NCBI RefSeq assembly: GCF_900100625.1 | Contig: NZ_FMTY01000001.1 | Location: 310,001-374,000 of the forward strand | Direction: 5' to 3' | Source: Flavobacterium saliperosum | Lineage (GTDB): Bacteria > Bacteroidota > Bacteroidia > Flavobacteriales > Flavobacteriaceae | Length of the DNA stretch: 64,000 nucleotides | Shown here: piece by piece, positions 41,859-51,300 of the stretch | Layout: every line of letters starts with the position of its first letter | Position numbering within the stretch: the first letter of the stretch is position 1 | The notes under the pieces: model-generated | Seen by the model: only the letters and a program-made list of their open reading frames with translations | Told to the model about the DNA's origin: nothing | The model's database searches: none | Translations under genes and position numbers: made by a program

Positions 41859-44240
41859 ATGAACATCAAAAACACACTCTTTTTATCAATTTTCTTCTTA
41901 TTCAGCAATCTGTCTTTTTCTCAGGCAGAATTGAATCAGAATAAAGAAAAAATCAGCAATGCTTTTACGGAGTTTTTTAAAATGGACAGGGAGAACATTC
42001 ATCTGCACACGAACAAGACCACTTATTTGAGTACGGATGAAATTTGGTTTAAAGGTTATATCCTGGAAAAGAAAAGCAGAAAACCGTATGTGGCGACATC
42101 CAATGTATACATCACGCTAATAGACGGAACCGGTGAGAAAATAAAAACACATCTTTTTTATGCTGAAAACAGCGTTTTTGACGGTTCAATAAAACTCGAC
42201 GAAAACACCCAAACGGGCACCTACTACCTTCAGGTATATACCAATTACATGAATAACTTCATGGAAGATGAGTCATCAATTTATGAAATCAATATCATTA
42301 ATCCTACCGACGGCAAAATGCCGGCTAACACAAACAGTAAAAATTTCAGTGTCGTAAATACCGAATTCTTTCCGGAAAGCACTGTCTTTCTGGAGGGCAC
42401 TTCAAACACAGTAGGAATTAAGATAACCGACTGCAATGGTAACGGCATAAGCATTAAAGATGGAGAAATTAAAGACGCACAAGGAATAACCGTCACCAAT
42501 TTCACCACAAACGAATTGGGCTATGGAAAATTCGATATTCTTCAGACAAAAAACGAAGTGTACAAAGCCGTTTTTTTGATTGAAACCAAGAGCATTGAAA
42601 AGGCCTTGCCGCTGCCGACAGCAAACGGAATAACGTTTTCCGTTAACAATTACACATTCGAAAACAAAACAACCCTAAAAGTAAAGACCAACGCAAACAG
42701 CTTAAACGAATACAAGAACAGTCCGTTAACCCTTGTTATTCAACAGAATGACAACACTTCTTTTGTGGATTTTTCATTCAAGGAGAATGCCCCCGAACAA
42801 TTATTGGTCATACCCGGTACCGATTTTTCGGAAGGAATCAACACCCTGTATCTGATAGACAAAAACGCAAAAAAAATTGCAGAAAGAATCATTTTCAAGC
42901 CCTCGAAAACGAATGCTGCCATTGATCTGAAAATCCTCAAAAAACAAAACGATTCTATCTTCATCAGCGGCAAAAGCGCATTGGCAATGGGCAGCATTAG
43001 TGTCTCCGTTTTACCGAATGACAGCAAATCGCTTTCGGATCAGAAAAACATATACACTTCATTTCTTTTCGACAATCAGTTAAATGATAAAGCACCGAAA
43101 GGAAATTATTTTTTATCCAATTTCTCAAAAAGAAAACATTATGAATTGGATACTTATTTAATCTGTCAAAAATCAAAATACAGTTGGCAGGCCATGATGT
43201 CTGCTCCGCCACAAAAGAAATTCGATTTCGACAACGGGCTCACATTCAAAGGAACCATCAACAAACCGCTTGAGGATAAAAAATCATTCAAAGTACAGTT
43301 AAGCTCCATAGCTGCCGGATTAAATGAATTCTCTGAAATTAACGATAAAAACGAATTCTATTTCAAAAACATATTAGTCTCTGATTCGGCAACCGTTCAC
43401 TTCTCCTTACTGGACAAAAAAGAAAGAAAATCGGAAATAAAATTGTTTGCACAAATCCTAAACAATAACAGACCTTTTATCAAGCCGTTCAAGGTAGCAA
43501 AAACCGAGTGCCCCACAGAAATCAACAACAGTACCGACGATACGAATTATTCCTTTCCAAAAATTGCCAATACCGTACGTTTGGACAGCATAACTATTGC
43601 CGGTAAAGTCAAAAAAACACCTTTAGCCAACGAAAGACGCCATAACAACTCCATGTCCAAAGGATATAAGATCACCGAGGCGGATTCCAGCAGGGATTTA
43701 TTGCAGTTTATTGCGGCTAACGGCTACGATGTCTCAATACAGGGAACATCCGTAATTATCATTGGACGAAGAGCCACCTCGTTTTTAGGAACCAGAAGCC
43801 CGGCTATTTACATTGACGATGCGCCCGTTATGGATTTCAGTCAGCTCTTGGGTTACAGTTTGAACAGTGTTGATGAAATATACATCAACAAAAACGGTTA
43901 TGGTGGCGGGATGGATGCGGCCAACGGCATTATCCGTGTCTATAGCAAAAAGGGAACCGGCGGTGCAAGAAAAATTAAAATTAACTCACAATCGTTTACC
44001 GTGAAAAACGGATTCCAGAACAATAAAAACTACATCAATCCGAAATACACGAGTTATTCCGATGAAGGTTTTAAAAATTTCGGAAACATCCACTGGGAAC
44101 CTTATGTGGAAAGCGATGAAAACGGGTTGTTTACTTTTGCCATTCCAAATTATTATCAGAAAACCGTGAAAATTGTAATCGAAGGAATTGGAACAAACGG
44201 CGACCTGATTTCAGAAATAAAAACCATAGCAGTTCCCTAA
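41859..44240 (+). CDS. Secreted protein with MG2-like start and plug domain, no barrel
   Basis: 793 residues. Signal peptide (TLFLSIFFLFSNLSFSQ), a macroglobulin-like MG2 start (HLHTNKTTYLSTDEIWFKGY), several beta domains, then a TonB plug-like segment near 640-710 (YDVSIQGTSVIIIGRRATSF; SPAIYIDDAPVMDFSQLL; GYGGGMDAANGIIRVYSKKG). No beta-barrel follows. It belongs to the same broad type as the protein at 60048-61805. It may bind to a TonB-dependent receptor or form an outer-membrane protein complex; role unknown. Confidence 0.8.
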   Translation: MNIKNTLFLSIFFLFSNLSFSQAELNQNKEKISNAFTEFFKMDRENIHLHTNKTTYLSTDEIWFKGYILEKKSRKPYVATSNVYITLIDGTGEKIKTHLFYAENSVFDGSIKLDENTQTGTYYLQVYTNYMNNFMEDESSIYEINIINPTDGKMPANTNSKNFSVVNTEFFPESTVFLEGTSNTVGIKITDCNGNGISIKDGEIKDAQGITVTNFTTNELGYGKFDILQTKNEVYKAVFLIETKSIEKALPLPTANGITFSVNNYTFENKTTLKVKTNANSLNEYKNSPLTLVIQQNDNTSFVDFSFKENAPEQLLVIPGTDFSEGINTLYLIDKNAKKIAERIIFKPSKTNAAIDLKILKKQNDSIFISGKSALAMGSISVSVLPNDSKSLSDQKNIYTSFLFDNQLNDKAPKGNYFLSNFSKRKHYELDTYLICQKSKYSWQAMMSAPPQKKFDFDNGLTFKGTINKPLEDKKSFKVQLSSIAAGLNEFSEINDKNEFYFKNILVSDSATVHFSLLDKKERKSEIKLFAQILNNNRPFIKPFKVAKTECPTEINNSTDDTNYSFPKIANTVRLDSITIAGKVKKTPLANERRHNNSMSKGYKITEADSSRDLLQFIAANGYDVSIQGTSVIIIGRRATSFLGTRSPAIYIDDAPVMDFSQLLGYSLNSVDEIYINKNGYGGGMDAANGIIRVYSKKGTGGARKIKINSQSFTVKNGFQNNKNYINPKYTSYSDEGFKNFGNIHWEPYVESDENGLFTFAIPNYYQKTVKIVIEGIGTNGDLISEIKTIAVP

Positions 44241-44242
44241 TA

Positions 44243-44277
44243 AAAAAGCCGTTCGGAAATTCTGAACGGCTTTTTTA
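44243..44277. terminator. Bidirectional terminator
   Basis: AAAAAGCCGTTC / GAACGGCTTTTTT arms with a nine-base loop, between converging genes. Confidence 0.88.
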
Positions 44278-44285
44278 TCTTTTTC

Positions 44286-44624
44286 TTATCTGTCATACTT
44301 ACAGCATTCGTGAAGCTTATCATAGTCTTCCGTTACAGCCTTAACGTCTTTGGTATCATGCCCGGCTTTCGCTACCGCTTTCACTATATCTGTAGCGGAA
44401 CACTTCTGTTCGTTAAACACCAAATGAAGTTGCTGATCCTCAGAATGCCAAACGGCTGATTTTACTCCGGCAACAGAATAAGCCGCCTTTTCAATACGTT
44501 TTTTGCACATCTCACAGTTGCCTTTCACTTCAACATCGGCTTTTGCGTTTTTATTTTTCTTCTCCTGCGCCTGCATTGTGAATCCGAACAGGGATACAAG
44601 CAATACTAAAATTATTTTTTTCAT
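44286..44624 (-). CDS. Secreted HMA-domain protein (metal binding)
   Basis: 112 residues. Signal peptide (MKKIILVLLVSLFGFTMQAQ), then an HMA fold with CEMC (ADVEVKGNCEMCKKRIEKAA; VKSAVWHSEDQQLHLVFNEQ) and a C-terminal HECC. CxxC-type HMA domains bind Cu+ or Zn2+. Third gene of a minus-strand unit with the TonB receptor (27-base gap) and the HYC_CC_PP-type protein, implying metal handling in the periplasm. Confidence 0.9.
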   Translation of the reverse strand: MKKIILVLLVSLFGFTMQAQEKKNKNAKADVEVKGNCEMCKKRIEKAAYSVAGVKSAVWHSEDQQLHLVFNEQKCSATDIVKAVAKAGHDTKDVKAVTEDYDKLHECCKYDR

Positions 44625-44650
44625 ATGGTAGTTTAAAAAAGTTTCTTATC

Positions 44651-46891
44651 TTATTTTATTTTAAATCGGATACCCGCATAATACATCTGACCGAAAATCG
44701 GAGCATATATCATAGAACTATCAAAATACGCGCCAAACGGATTATCGGCCCCTAAAATAGCATTTTTTTGCTTATAGTCACCAATGTTCTCTCCTCCCAC
44801 ATATACTTCAAACACGCTGGAGAAGGTTCGGGTAACCTGAGCATTCATCACCGAGAACGGATTCGAAAACTCCCTCAACTGATAAGCTGACGGATTGGAA
44901 CTCGTGTTTGGCAAACGCTGTTTCCCCATCCAGTTGTAGGTGAAGTCAAACTTCCATTGTTTCCCTTTGTCTTTAATGTGCGTCTCGTAGGCCACATTGG
45001 TAAAGAAACGGTGCTTCGCCTGCAGCGGACGTTCCATGGTACCGGACAAATAATCGGTTTGGATATCGTAGAATTTGTACGCGGTTCTGACAGACAAATG
45101 CGTCATCAGATCCACGTTGAAATCAATCTGCAAGCTGTTCGCAAACGATTTTCCGTCAAGATTATGAAAAACGACCTGTTGCGGACTGTAATCCAAATCC
45201 ACCACAGCCTGATTCTGGAAATCGGTGCGGTAATAATCCAATGTCACTTCGGCTTTTTTTCCGAACAACTGAAAACCCTGCATAAAACTGATTCCGTAAT
45301 TCCAGGCAATTTCAGGATCCAGTCCGTAGATTTTCCCATTGGTATTCAACACCGAAAACGCTCTCGAAGAAGCAAACAGCTGTTGGTTTTCCGCAAAAAT
45401 ATTCGCGCTGCGCTTTCCTCTTCCGGCAGAAGCCCTGAATACCGCTTTTTCCCACGGATTGTAACGCATGTGGATTCGCGGCGTAAAAAAGGCACCCAAA
45501 CGGTTATGCATGTCGAAACGTGCTCCGGCTACCAAACTGAAATCATCGGTATTATCATACGTATATTCGAAAAAGGCGCCTAACGAGTTGTCTCTTCGGC
45601 TGACGTCCATTGGCATCCCCACGGTAACGAATTCGTTATAATCATCGGAAGTAAAATTCAGTCCTGTAGCGAATTTATTCAGTGTATTGCTGATAATCGA
45701 ATTGAAAATCAGGTTCGAATAAAAACTGTTTTGCTGGATATTGTATTGATTCAGACCGAAATAGGATTCCTGACTGTGGTAATTGAACGAATTTTGAAAT
45801 CCGATACTCTGCCAAGGCATGTCCGGGAAAACATATCCGATTTTCGAAGAAACCTCGACTTTATCGGTATTGATTTCAGAACCCCAGTGATTTGTTGTGA
45901 GTTTATCTCTGTCTGCATCGAAATCCACCTGACCGGTTTGCTTTTCGTCTTTCATGTAGCGGACATTTAAGAAACTTACCCATCCTTTTTCCAAATCATT
46001 ATACTGCCAACGGTTCATGACATTGATTTGTTGTCCTAACGGATTGTCCAAAAAACCATCGTTATTCATGTCATTTTTGGAAACACGCGTGTTCCCGTGT
46101 ACAAACAGGCTGCTGCTCAATTTATCCGAAAACTTTTTATTGAAATGGGTATTCAGTTCGAAACGGCTGTCGGTAGAACCGTAGGCGTTCAGGTAAAACG
46201 GGATATCGTTGGCCGGCTTGATTAATTCGGTGTTGATTTGACCGGAAATGCTTTCGTAACCGTTCACCACACTCCCCGCTCCTTTTGTAATCTGGATGCT
46301 TTCCACCCAGGTGCCGGGAATAAAAGACAAGCCGTAAGCCTGCGAAGCGCCACGAACGGAAGGAATATTTTCTTCGGCAATAAGAATATACGGACTGGTT
46401 AAGCCCAACATTTTGATTTGCTTACTCCCCGAAATTGCATCGGAGAAATTCACATCAATGGAAGGATTGGTTTCAAAACTCTCCGAAAGATTACAACAAG
46501 CCGCTTTCAGTAATTCTTTACTGCTCATTGTGGTTACATTAGCCGTTTTTACATACGACTTCTGAAGGGAATTTCGCTTGGTTTGCACTACCACTTCATC
46601 CAGTGATTTCGAAGGTTTTAACTGTATGGTTAACGTTTTTGGTTCGTGTACCATCATGCCCACACTCTCGTAGCCCACAAAGCTCACTACAATTTCGTGG
46701 CTGCCAGGATTCATCGGAAGGGTAAATTGTCCTTTTTCATCGGTGGAAGTCCCTACGGTAGAGTCTTTCCATAACACCGTTGCGCCTTGCATCGGGTTGT
46801 TTTTTTCGTCGGTTACTATTCCCGACACATTTTCCTGAGCTGATACAACATTGGCTATCAGCACGAAGAAAATCATAAAATATCTGTACAT
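44651..46891 (-). CDS. TonB-dependent receptor, probable metal-linked
   Basis: 746 residues. Signal peptide (FMIFFVLIANVVSAQ), CarboxypepD-regulatory domain (VSGIVTDEKNNPMQGATVLW), plug (SKELLKAACCNLSESFETNP; VESIQITKGAGSVVNGYESI), then a 22-strand type barrel ending MYYAGIRFKIK. Its plug contains a CC pair (residues ~132-133). Located between an HMA protein and a cysteine/histidine-rich secreted protein, it probably imports or handles copper or another metal. Confidence 0.93.
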   Translation of the reverse strand: MYRYFMIFFVLIANVVSAQENVSGIVTDEKNNPMQGATVLWKDSTVGTSTDEKGQFTLPMNPGSHEIVVSFVGYESVGMMVHEPKTLTIQLKPSKSLDEVVVQTKRNSLQKSYVKTANVTTMSSKELLKAACCNLSESFETNPSIDVNFSDAISGSKQIKMLGLTSPYILIAEENIPSVRGASQAYGLSFIPGTWVESIQITKGAGSVVNGYESISGQINTELIKPANDIPFYLNAYGSTDSRFELNTHFNKKFSDKLSSSLFVHGNTRVSKNDMNNDGFLDNPLGQQINVMNRWQYNDLEKGWVSFLNVRYMKDEKQTGQVDFDADRDKLTTNHWGSEINTDKVEVSSKIGYVFPDMPWQSIGFQNSFNYHSQESYFGLNQYNIQQNSFYSNLIFNSIISNTLNKFATGLNFTSDDYNEFVTVGMPMDVSRRDNSLGAFFEYTYDNTDDFSLVAGARFDMHNRLGAFFTPRIHMRYNPWEKAVFRASAGRGKRSANIFAENQQLFASSRAFSVLNTNGKIYGLDPEIAWNYGISFMQGFQLFGKKAEVTLDYYRTDFQNQAVVDLDYSPQQVVFHNLDGKSFANSLQIDFNVDLMTHLSVRTAYKFYDIQTDYLSGTMERPLQAKHRFFTNVAYETHIKDKGKQWKFDFTYNWMGKQRLPNTSSNPSAYQLREFSNPFSVMNAQVTRTFSSVFEVYVGGENIGDYKQKNAILGADNPFGAYFDSSMIYAPIFGQMYYAGIRFKIK

Positions 46892-46954
46892 GATTTTTTG
46901 TTTTAATGTTTGAATGGGGGTTTGTTCCGAAAAAAATCGGAAAATTTCAAAGCA

Positions 46955-47386
46955 TTAAAACTGGTCGTAAAAAATATACTGGCAATACAGTTTGTAGAAC
47001 GGTGGTGCATTGCTGTCGCAATAGAAGGAAGGCGCATCACCAAGGGTTACGTTTTCTTCAACTATTGAAATCACGGAAGGCTTCCAGGCTTCCACAAAGG
47101 TAAAAACACCTAAATCGAGCTGAAAACTTTTTACGATAACCTCATCGGAAAGTGATTTTTTCAAATCGACCTTACTGTTGGAGCAACAATCATCGTGCTC
47201 GTCTGAAGAAGCGCAACATGATTTTTCCTTTTCAACTTTTTCTTCCGTACAAGGTTCCGATTTTTTATAATCCAATGAGATTTCCGCCAGTTCCCCGCCG
47301 CAATAATGCACATTAAAAGCCAAACCGATATTGGAGACCAATATCAGGCAAGCAATAACAAAACTGATGTGCTTATTTATTTTCAT
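46955..47386 (-). CDS. HYC_CC_PP-type secreted protein
   Basis: 143 residues. Signal helix (ISFVIACLILVSNIGLAFNV), the HYCGG motif (residue ~27), a Cys-rich acidic segment (EKSCCASSDEHDDCC), and a C-terminal PP motif (SNAPPFYKLYC). This matches the HYC_CC_PP family of Bacteroidetes, usually found beside metal TonB receptors. First gene of the 47386-44286 unit. It probably binds metal through its cysteines and histidines. Confidence 0.85.
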   Translation of the reverse strand: MKINKHISFVIACLILVSNIGLAFNVHYCGGELAEISLDYKKSEPCTEEKVEKEKSCCASSDEHDDCCSNSKVDLKKSLSDEVIVKSFQLDLGVFTFVEAWKPSVISIVEENVTLGDAPSFYCDSNAPPFYKLYCQYIFYDQF

Positions 47387-47446
47387 TGTTTTTAAAAATT
47401 AGGTCAAAAGTAAGTATTTTTTTTAAACCGAAAATCTAAATTATCG

Positions 47447-48805
47447 TTAATTGATTTCAAAACTTTGTTCCTGATACGGAATTTCGCAATTCACTTTGTA
47501 TTTCTCCTCAATTTTATTTTTCAGACCAATCAACGCTTCCGTTTCGCCATGCACCAGAAAAATGGTTTTCGGTTTGTTTTCCAGTTCCGAAAGCCAGTTC
47601 AGTAAATCATCCTGGTCACCGTGTGCCGATAGCCCTTCGATTTCCACAATTTTGGCTTCCACCGGATAATACTTCCCATACATTTTGATTTCCTTTTCGC
47701 CGTCGAGCAATTTTCTTCCTCGTGTTCCTTCAGCCTGAAAACCGACAATAACCACCGTGGTTTCCGGACGGATAATATACCGCTCGAGATAGCTCAAAAC
47801 ACGTCCGCCGGTTATCATTCCGCTGGCCGCGATAACCACCTTGGGCTGATCGTCGTAAATTGTTGCGATGGTTTCTTCGTATTCGGCAATCATGGTAAAA
47901 ATCGCGCACATTTCTTCACATTCGTCAATGCGTAATTTGTGCCATTCGCGATTGTCTGTAAAAATGTCAATCACCTTAATTCCCATCGGTGTATCGATAA
48001 TATAAGGCATGTCGGGGATTTTACCCTCTTTTTTGAGCTGCCAGATCAGATACATAATCGCTTGTGCCCGTTCCACGGCGAAACTCGGAATGACAACATT
48101 TCCGCCTTTTTCATATGCTTCGTTAATGTACAGTTCCAATTCGGCTTTCGCATCAGTATCGGGATGGAGCCGGTCGCCATACGTGCTTTCCAGAAAAATA
48201 TAATCGCCGGTTTTGGGTTTCACCGGTGGAAACATCAAATCATCTTTATCTCGACCGATATCTCCTGAAAAAACCAATTTCTTCCCTTCAAGTGTCAATT
48301 CGATGGAACACGCCCCTAGAATATGACCGGCGGTAAAATAACGGGCGAAAATTTCGGCATCCAGATCAAAATCCTCTTCCGGTTTGATTACCCTGAAAAA
48401 AGGCAACACCTTTTCGGCTTCTTCCACCGTGTACAAAGGCTCGGCGGGAATATGTTTCGAATAGTGTTCCTTATTGGCTTTTTCGGCTTCCTCTTCCTGA
48501 ATTTTGGCACTGTCCAGAAGAATCAGTCGGGTAATCGCTTTGGTCGGACTCGTACAATAGATTTTCCCTTCAAAACCCTGTTTGATTAACAACGGAAGCC
48601 AACCGCAATGATCCAAATGGCCATGGGTTAGCAGTACAAAATCGATACTTGACGGCAACACCGTCAGCGGTTCCCAATTGCGTTGACGGACTTCTTTTCC
48701 GCCCTGAAACAATCCGCAATCCACTAAAATCCGGATGCCGTTGGATTCGATTAACGTTTTTGAACCTGTTACGGTTCCGGCGGCTCCTAAAAACTGTATT
48801 TTCAT
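47447..48805 (-). CDS. MBL-fold beta-CASP ribonuclease-like protein
   Basis: 452 residues. Metallo-beta-lactamase motif LLTHGHLDHCGWLP near residue 58, beta-CASP domain with VIPSFAVERAQAIMYLI and AASGMITGGRVLSYLE, then the RMMBL C-terminal motif (LSAHGDQDDLLNWLSELENK; FLVHGETEALIGLK). It is related to CPSF-73 and RNase J relatives and probably processes RNA with two Zn2+. It lies 21 bases after the ATP-cone nuclease gene on the same strand. Confidence 0.95.
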   Translation of the reverse strand: MKIQFLGAAGTVTGSKTLIESNGIRILVDCGLFQGGKEVRQRNWEPLTVLPSSIDFVLLTHGHLDHCGWLPLLIKQGFEGKIYCTSPTKAITRLILLDSAKIQEEEAEKANKEHYSKHIPAEPLYTVEEAEKVLPFFRVIKPEEDFDLDAEIFARYFTAGHILGACSIELTLEGKKLVFSGDIGRDKDDLMFPPVKPKTGDYIFLESTYGDRLHPDTDAKAELELYINEAYEKGGNVVIPSFAVERAQAIMYLIWQLKKEGKIPDMPYIIDTPMGIKVIDIFTDNREWHKLRIDECEEMCAIFTMIAEYEETIATIYDDQPKVVIAASGMITGGRVLSYLERYIIRPETTVVIVGFQAEGTRGRKLLDGEKEIKMYGKYYPVEAKIVEIEGLSAHGDQDDLLNWLSELENKPKTIFLVHGETEALIGLKNKIEEKYKVNCEIPYQEQSFEIN

Positions 48806-48826
48806 TTTCGGATGGTTTTAAAATTA

Positions 48827-49651
48827 TTATGCACACAAATCGGACGCTTCCCGAATGATGTTCTTAAAGCGGTGGCGGTTGATGCCTATCTGATTTAAAA
48901 GTTCGACATCGTGTATCAACTCTTTGGCCAACAATATCTTTTGCGCCAGCAGCATGTCTTTTTCCGCTTGGGAAAGTGTGGTCAGACAGGTTACCGGATA
49001 CATCCCCTTGTTATCTACCCGATGCCTCAGGCTTTCATTCGGAGGGTAATCCCAACTCATCATTTTCAATCCCGAACAGACGCCAAACTGAAGCGCTTCC
49101 GAGGTAAAACGATTATTCGTAATCACGATACAGGCCGAAATCTGTTCGCTTTTATCAAACAACGTGTACTGATTCACTTTCAGATCATTGAATCGGGATA
49201 AAATGTACATGGGGATTTTTACATCGGATTTCACATCGCTGTTGGAGTGAAACTTGCATTCCACCATGGTAATCAGATTGTTCTTTTTAATCAGAATGTC
49301 CAATTCGTGGGAAACACATTTACCGTCCAGAAAAATATTGGTTTTGGTTTCATACCCTTCGGCGGCAAAAAGCAACGCGATGTATTCTTCGAAGAAAAAA
49401 CCTGCCGGACCAAGCGATTGAATGGCCGATTTCAGATTGTACCGTGCTGCCTGTGCTTTGGATGTTTTTTTCAACATCTGAAAGGCTAACTTGTAAATTT
49501 TACGGGTGGGCATGCCATCGTAGATTTGCCGTTCGATATATTCAAGAATTTCATCGATTTTTTCGGTTCTGGCACCGGAATGTTGCAACGAACGCTTCAG
49601 CTTATCCCTGTCGAAATAAACAATTTCTCCCGATTGTTTTACAACTTTCAT
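48827..49651 (-). CDS. ATP-cone plus restriction-endonuclease-like fusion
   Basis: 274 residues. An ATP-cone domain (about residues 2-90: VVKQSGEIVYFDRDKLKRSL) as in ribonucleotide reductase and NrdR is fused to a PD-(D/E)XK nuclease at 105-180 (GKCVSHELDILIKKNNLITM, then VECKFHSNSDV: Asp and Glu-x-Lys present). It is read upstream of the beta-CASP gene with a 21-base gap. A nucleotide-sensing nuclease is suggested. Role unproven. Confidence 0.85.
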   Translation of the reverse strand: MKVVKQSGEIVYFDRDKLKRSLQHSGARTEKIDEILEYIERQIYDGMPTRKIYKLAFQMLKKTSKAQAARYNLKSAIQSLGPAGFFFEEYIALLFAAEGYETKTNIFLDGKCVSHELDILIKKNNLITMVECKFHSNSDVKSDVKIPMYILSRFNDLKVNQYTLFDKSEQISACIVITNNRFTSEALQFGVCSGLKMMSWDYPPNESLRHRVDNKGMYPVTCLTTLSQAEKDMLLAQKILLAKELIHDVELLNQIGINRHRFKNIIREASDLCA

Positions 49652-49696
49652 ACTTGTTCCCTTTAAACTTCGATTCTTTAAAGGTACGAAAAATTC

Positions 49697-50140
49697 TTAC
49701 TGGTTTTTCTTCTGATAATAGAATGCCGGCAGAAACAATACCAAGAATAATGGCTGAATAAGAAATCGGCGTACGTAGAACAGAAACATATAGTCGGGTT
49801 GGTCTGAAAACTTAAGTATTCCGAAAAAAAGCGCAATCAACACTCCGAAGAGAATAAGGTATAAAAACGTCGTGAACTTCGTTAGCGGAACATCTTTAAA
49901 AACCACATAAATTACCGCTACCGATACGGCGGAATTTAAAAAGTAGCGAAAAACCAATCCGAAGAAAAGAGGCATTGCGTCGTATGGTGGCAATTGGGCA
50001 TTCTGAAATTCACCTTTAAAAAAACCGAGAAACGGATCGTAAAACAACTGCTTTTCAAACAAACGGATTAACGCCAGGAGAAGTACGAGTACGGTAATCC
50101 AAATCAGTTTCTTTCTATTTCTTCGGAGTTCCTGTAGCAT
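49697..50140 (-). CDS. Exosortase F system-associated membrane protein
   Basis: The frame opens at 50191, but the ATG at 50140 (MLQELRRNRKKLIWITVLVL) fits the family; 147 residues. Four hydrophobic helices (LIWITVLVLLLALIRLF; LFFGLVFRYFLNSAVSVAVI; FTTFLYLILFGVLIALFFGI; FLIQPLFLVLFLPAFYY) with RRF between. This is the partner always found with XrtF in flavobacteria. It overlaps the end of xrtF by 26 bases. Confidence 0.88.
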   Translation of the reverse strand: MLQELRRNRKKLIWITVLVLLLALIRLFEKQLFYDPFLGFFKGEFQNAQLPPYDAMPLFFGLVFRYFLNSAVSVAVIYVVFKDVPLTKFTTFLYLILFGVLIALFFGILKFSDQPDYMFLFYVRRFLIQPLFLVLFLPAFYYQKKNQ

Positions 50141-50666
50141 AGTCTGAAAATTTTTGAACCCATAAAACCCACAAAATAAAAACCACCGCATAAATGACCA
50201 ATGGGAAAATCACACCGTGTAATACATGCTCATATTCGGGATAACTGTACAGTGCCATTGCCAGAAAGGCGATCCGAAGCACATTAAGCAGATGAATAAT
50301 AACACATCCTGTCAGAATATATAAAATCGTTTTAAGCCATTTTCCGGAAAAAGCAAAAACAAAAGCGGCAAAAAGAATCATGACACTTAAAGCATTACAG
50401 CCTTCGATAACACGAGCAACATATTTGTTTTTATAGTATAATTGCACGAATTGACTTGGTTTATCTTCAATTATATAGGAATCTTTATCAAACAATTGCA
50501 ATACAAGTTCTGTATTTCTTGCAACAAGCTTAGTGATTGCGTCCACCTTCATCTCTCCGTAACTCATCAGATAATTGTTATAAATAAAAGTCATCAAGAA
50601 ATAAGCCAAGAAAAACTTCATTAGGAAAACGAAAAAAGGTTTGTATTGTAAAAAGAGGTTTTTCAC
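50115..50666 (-). CDS. xrtF: Exosortase XrtF
   Basis: 183 residues from a GTG at 50666 (VKNLFLQYKPFFVF); the frame opens further upstream at a TTG (50708) but the GTG fits the family. Catalytic triad: Cys in EGCNALSVM, Arg in LNVLRIAFLA, His in HVLHGVIFPL, all within predicted membrane helices. XrtF is a membrane transpeptidase-like protease that sorts proteins with a PEP-CTERM-like tail. No target with such a tail is obvious in this window. Confidence 0.9.
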   Translation of the reverse strand: MKNLFLQYKPFFVFLMKFFLAYFLMTFIYNNYLMSYGEMKVDAITKLVARNTELVLQLFDKDSYIIEDKPSQFVQLYYKNKYVARVIEGCNALSVMILFAAFVFAFSGKWLKTILYILTGCVIIHLLNVLRIAFLAMALYSYPEYEHVLHGVIFPLVIYAVVFILWVLWVQKFSDYATGTPKK

Positions 50667-50713
50667 ACGAATGATTTTAACAAAAATATAAAAATAAAAA
50701 GAGCGCAATTAAA

Positions 50714-50721
50714 TACTTTTG
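50714..50721 (+). promoter_or_regulatory. -7 box before the GAF gene
   Basis: TACTTTTG, exact, 16 bases before the ATG; no clear TTG at -33. Confidence 0.5.
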
Positions 50722-50737
50722 CATAAAACTAAAAAAC

Positions 50738-51193
50738 ATGACATTTAAAGAATTAGAACCGAAAGTGATTGAAATACTTTCCCAAGATACCGTTTCCCGT
50801 GACGAAAAATTAAAAGGCCTTTGCCAGTTATTGAGCGACAACATCAGTTATTACGACTGGGTGGGATTTTATTTTGCCAACCACGATACCCAAACCTTGC
50901 ATCTTGGTCCTTACGTGGGAGCGGAAACCGACCATACCGTGATTCCGTTCGGAAAAGGGATTTGTGGACAGGTGGCCCTTTCCAATGAAAACTTCGTGGT
51001 GCCGGACGTTAGTGCTCAGGACAATTACATCGCCTGCAGTTTTACGGTAAAATCGGAAATCGTGGTACCGCTTTTTGTTAACGGTAAAAACATCGGTCAG
51101 ATTGACATCGACAGTCATGTGCCGGATCCGTTCACCGAAGCTGACGAACGCTTCTTAGAGTTTGTAAATCAGGAGATTGCCAAACTTTTTTAG
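50738..51193 (+). CDS. GAF protein, free methionine-R-sulfoxide reductase-like
   Basis: 151 residues. Typical fRMsr features: HLGPYVGAETDHTVIPFGKG, GICGQVALSNENFVVPDV, DNYIACSFTVKSEIVVPLFV, GQIDIDSH. These enzymes reduce free Met-R-sulfoxide with up to three cysteines. Here two are seen (GICG and IACS), while the first is missing, since YVGAETDHT stands where the related enzymes have a Cys. Enzyme or a redox GAF relative; the fold is clear. Confidence 0.8.
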   Translation: MTFKELEPKVIEILSQDTVSRDEKLKGLCQLLSDNISYYDWVGFYFANHDTQTLHLGPYVGAETDHTVIPFGKGICGQVALSNENFVVPDVSAQDNYIACSFTVKSEIVVPLFVNGKNIGQIDIDSHVPDPFTEADERFLEFVNQEIAKLF

Positions 51194-51211
51194 GGAAGTT
51201 TCCGTAATTAT

Positions 51212-51242
51212 TTGCCTATTCGGAAAATAAAAATTACCTTTG
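51212..51242 (+). promoter_or_regulatory. Promoter of rpsO
   Basis: TTG (51212-51214), 20-base spacer, TACCTTTG (51235-51242). Exact consensus. Confidence 0.75.
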
Positions 51243-51300
51243 CACCACGTTTTAGGATAAACCTATCGCGCTACATAATAATCATTTAAAGAATATTAGC

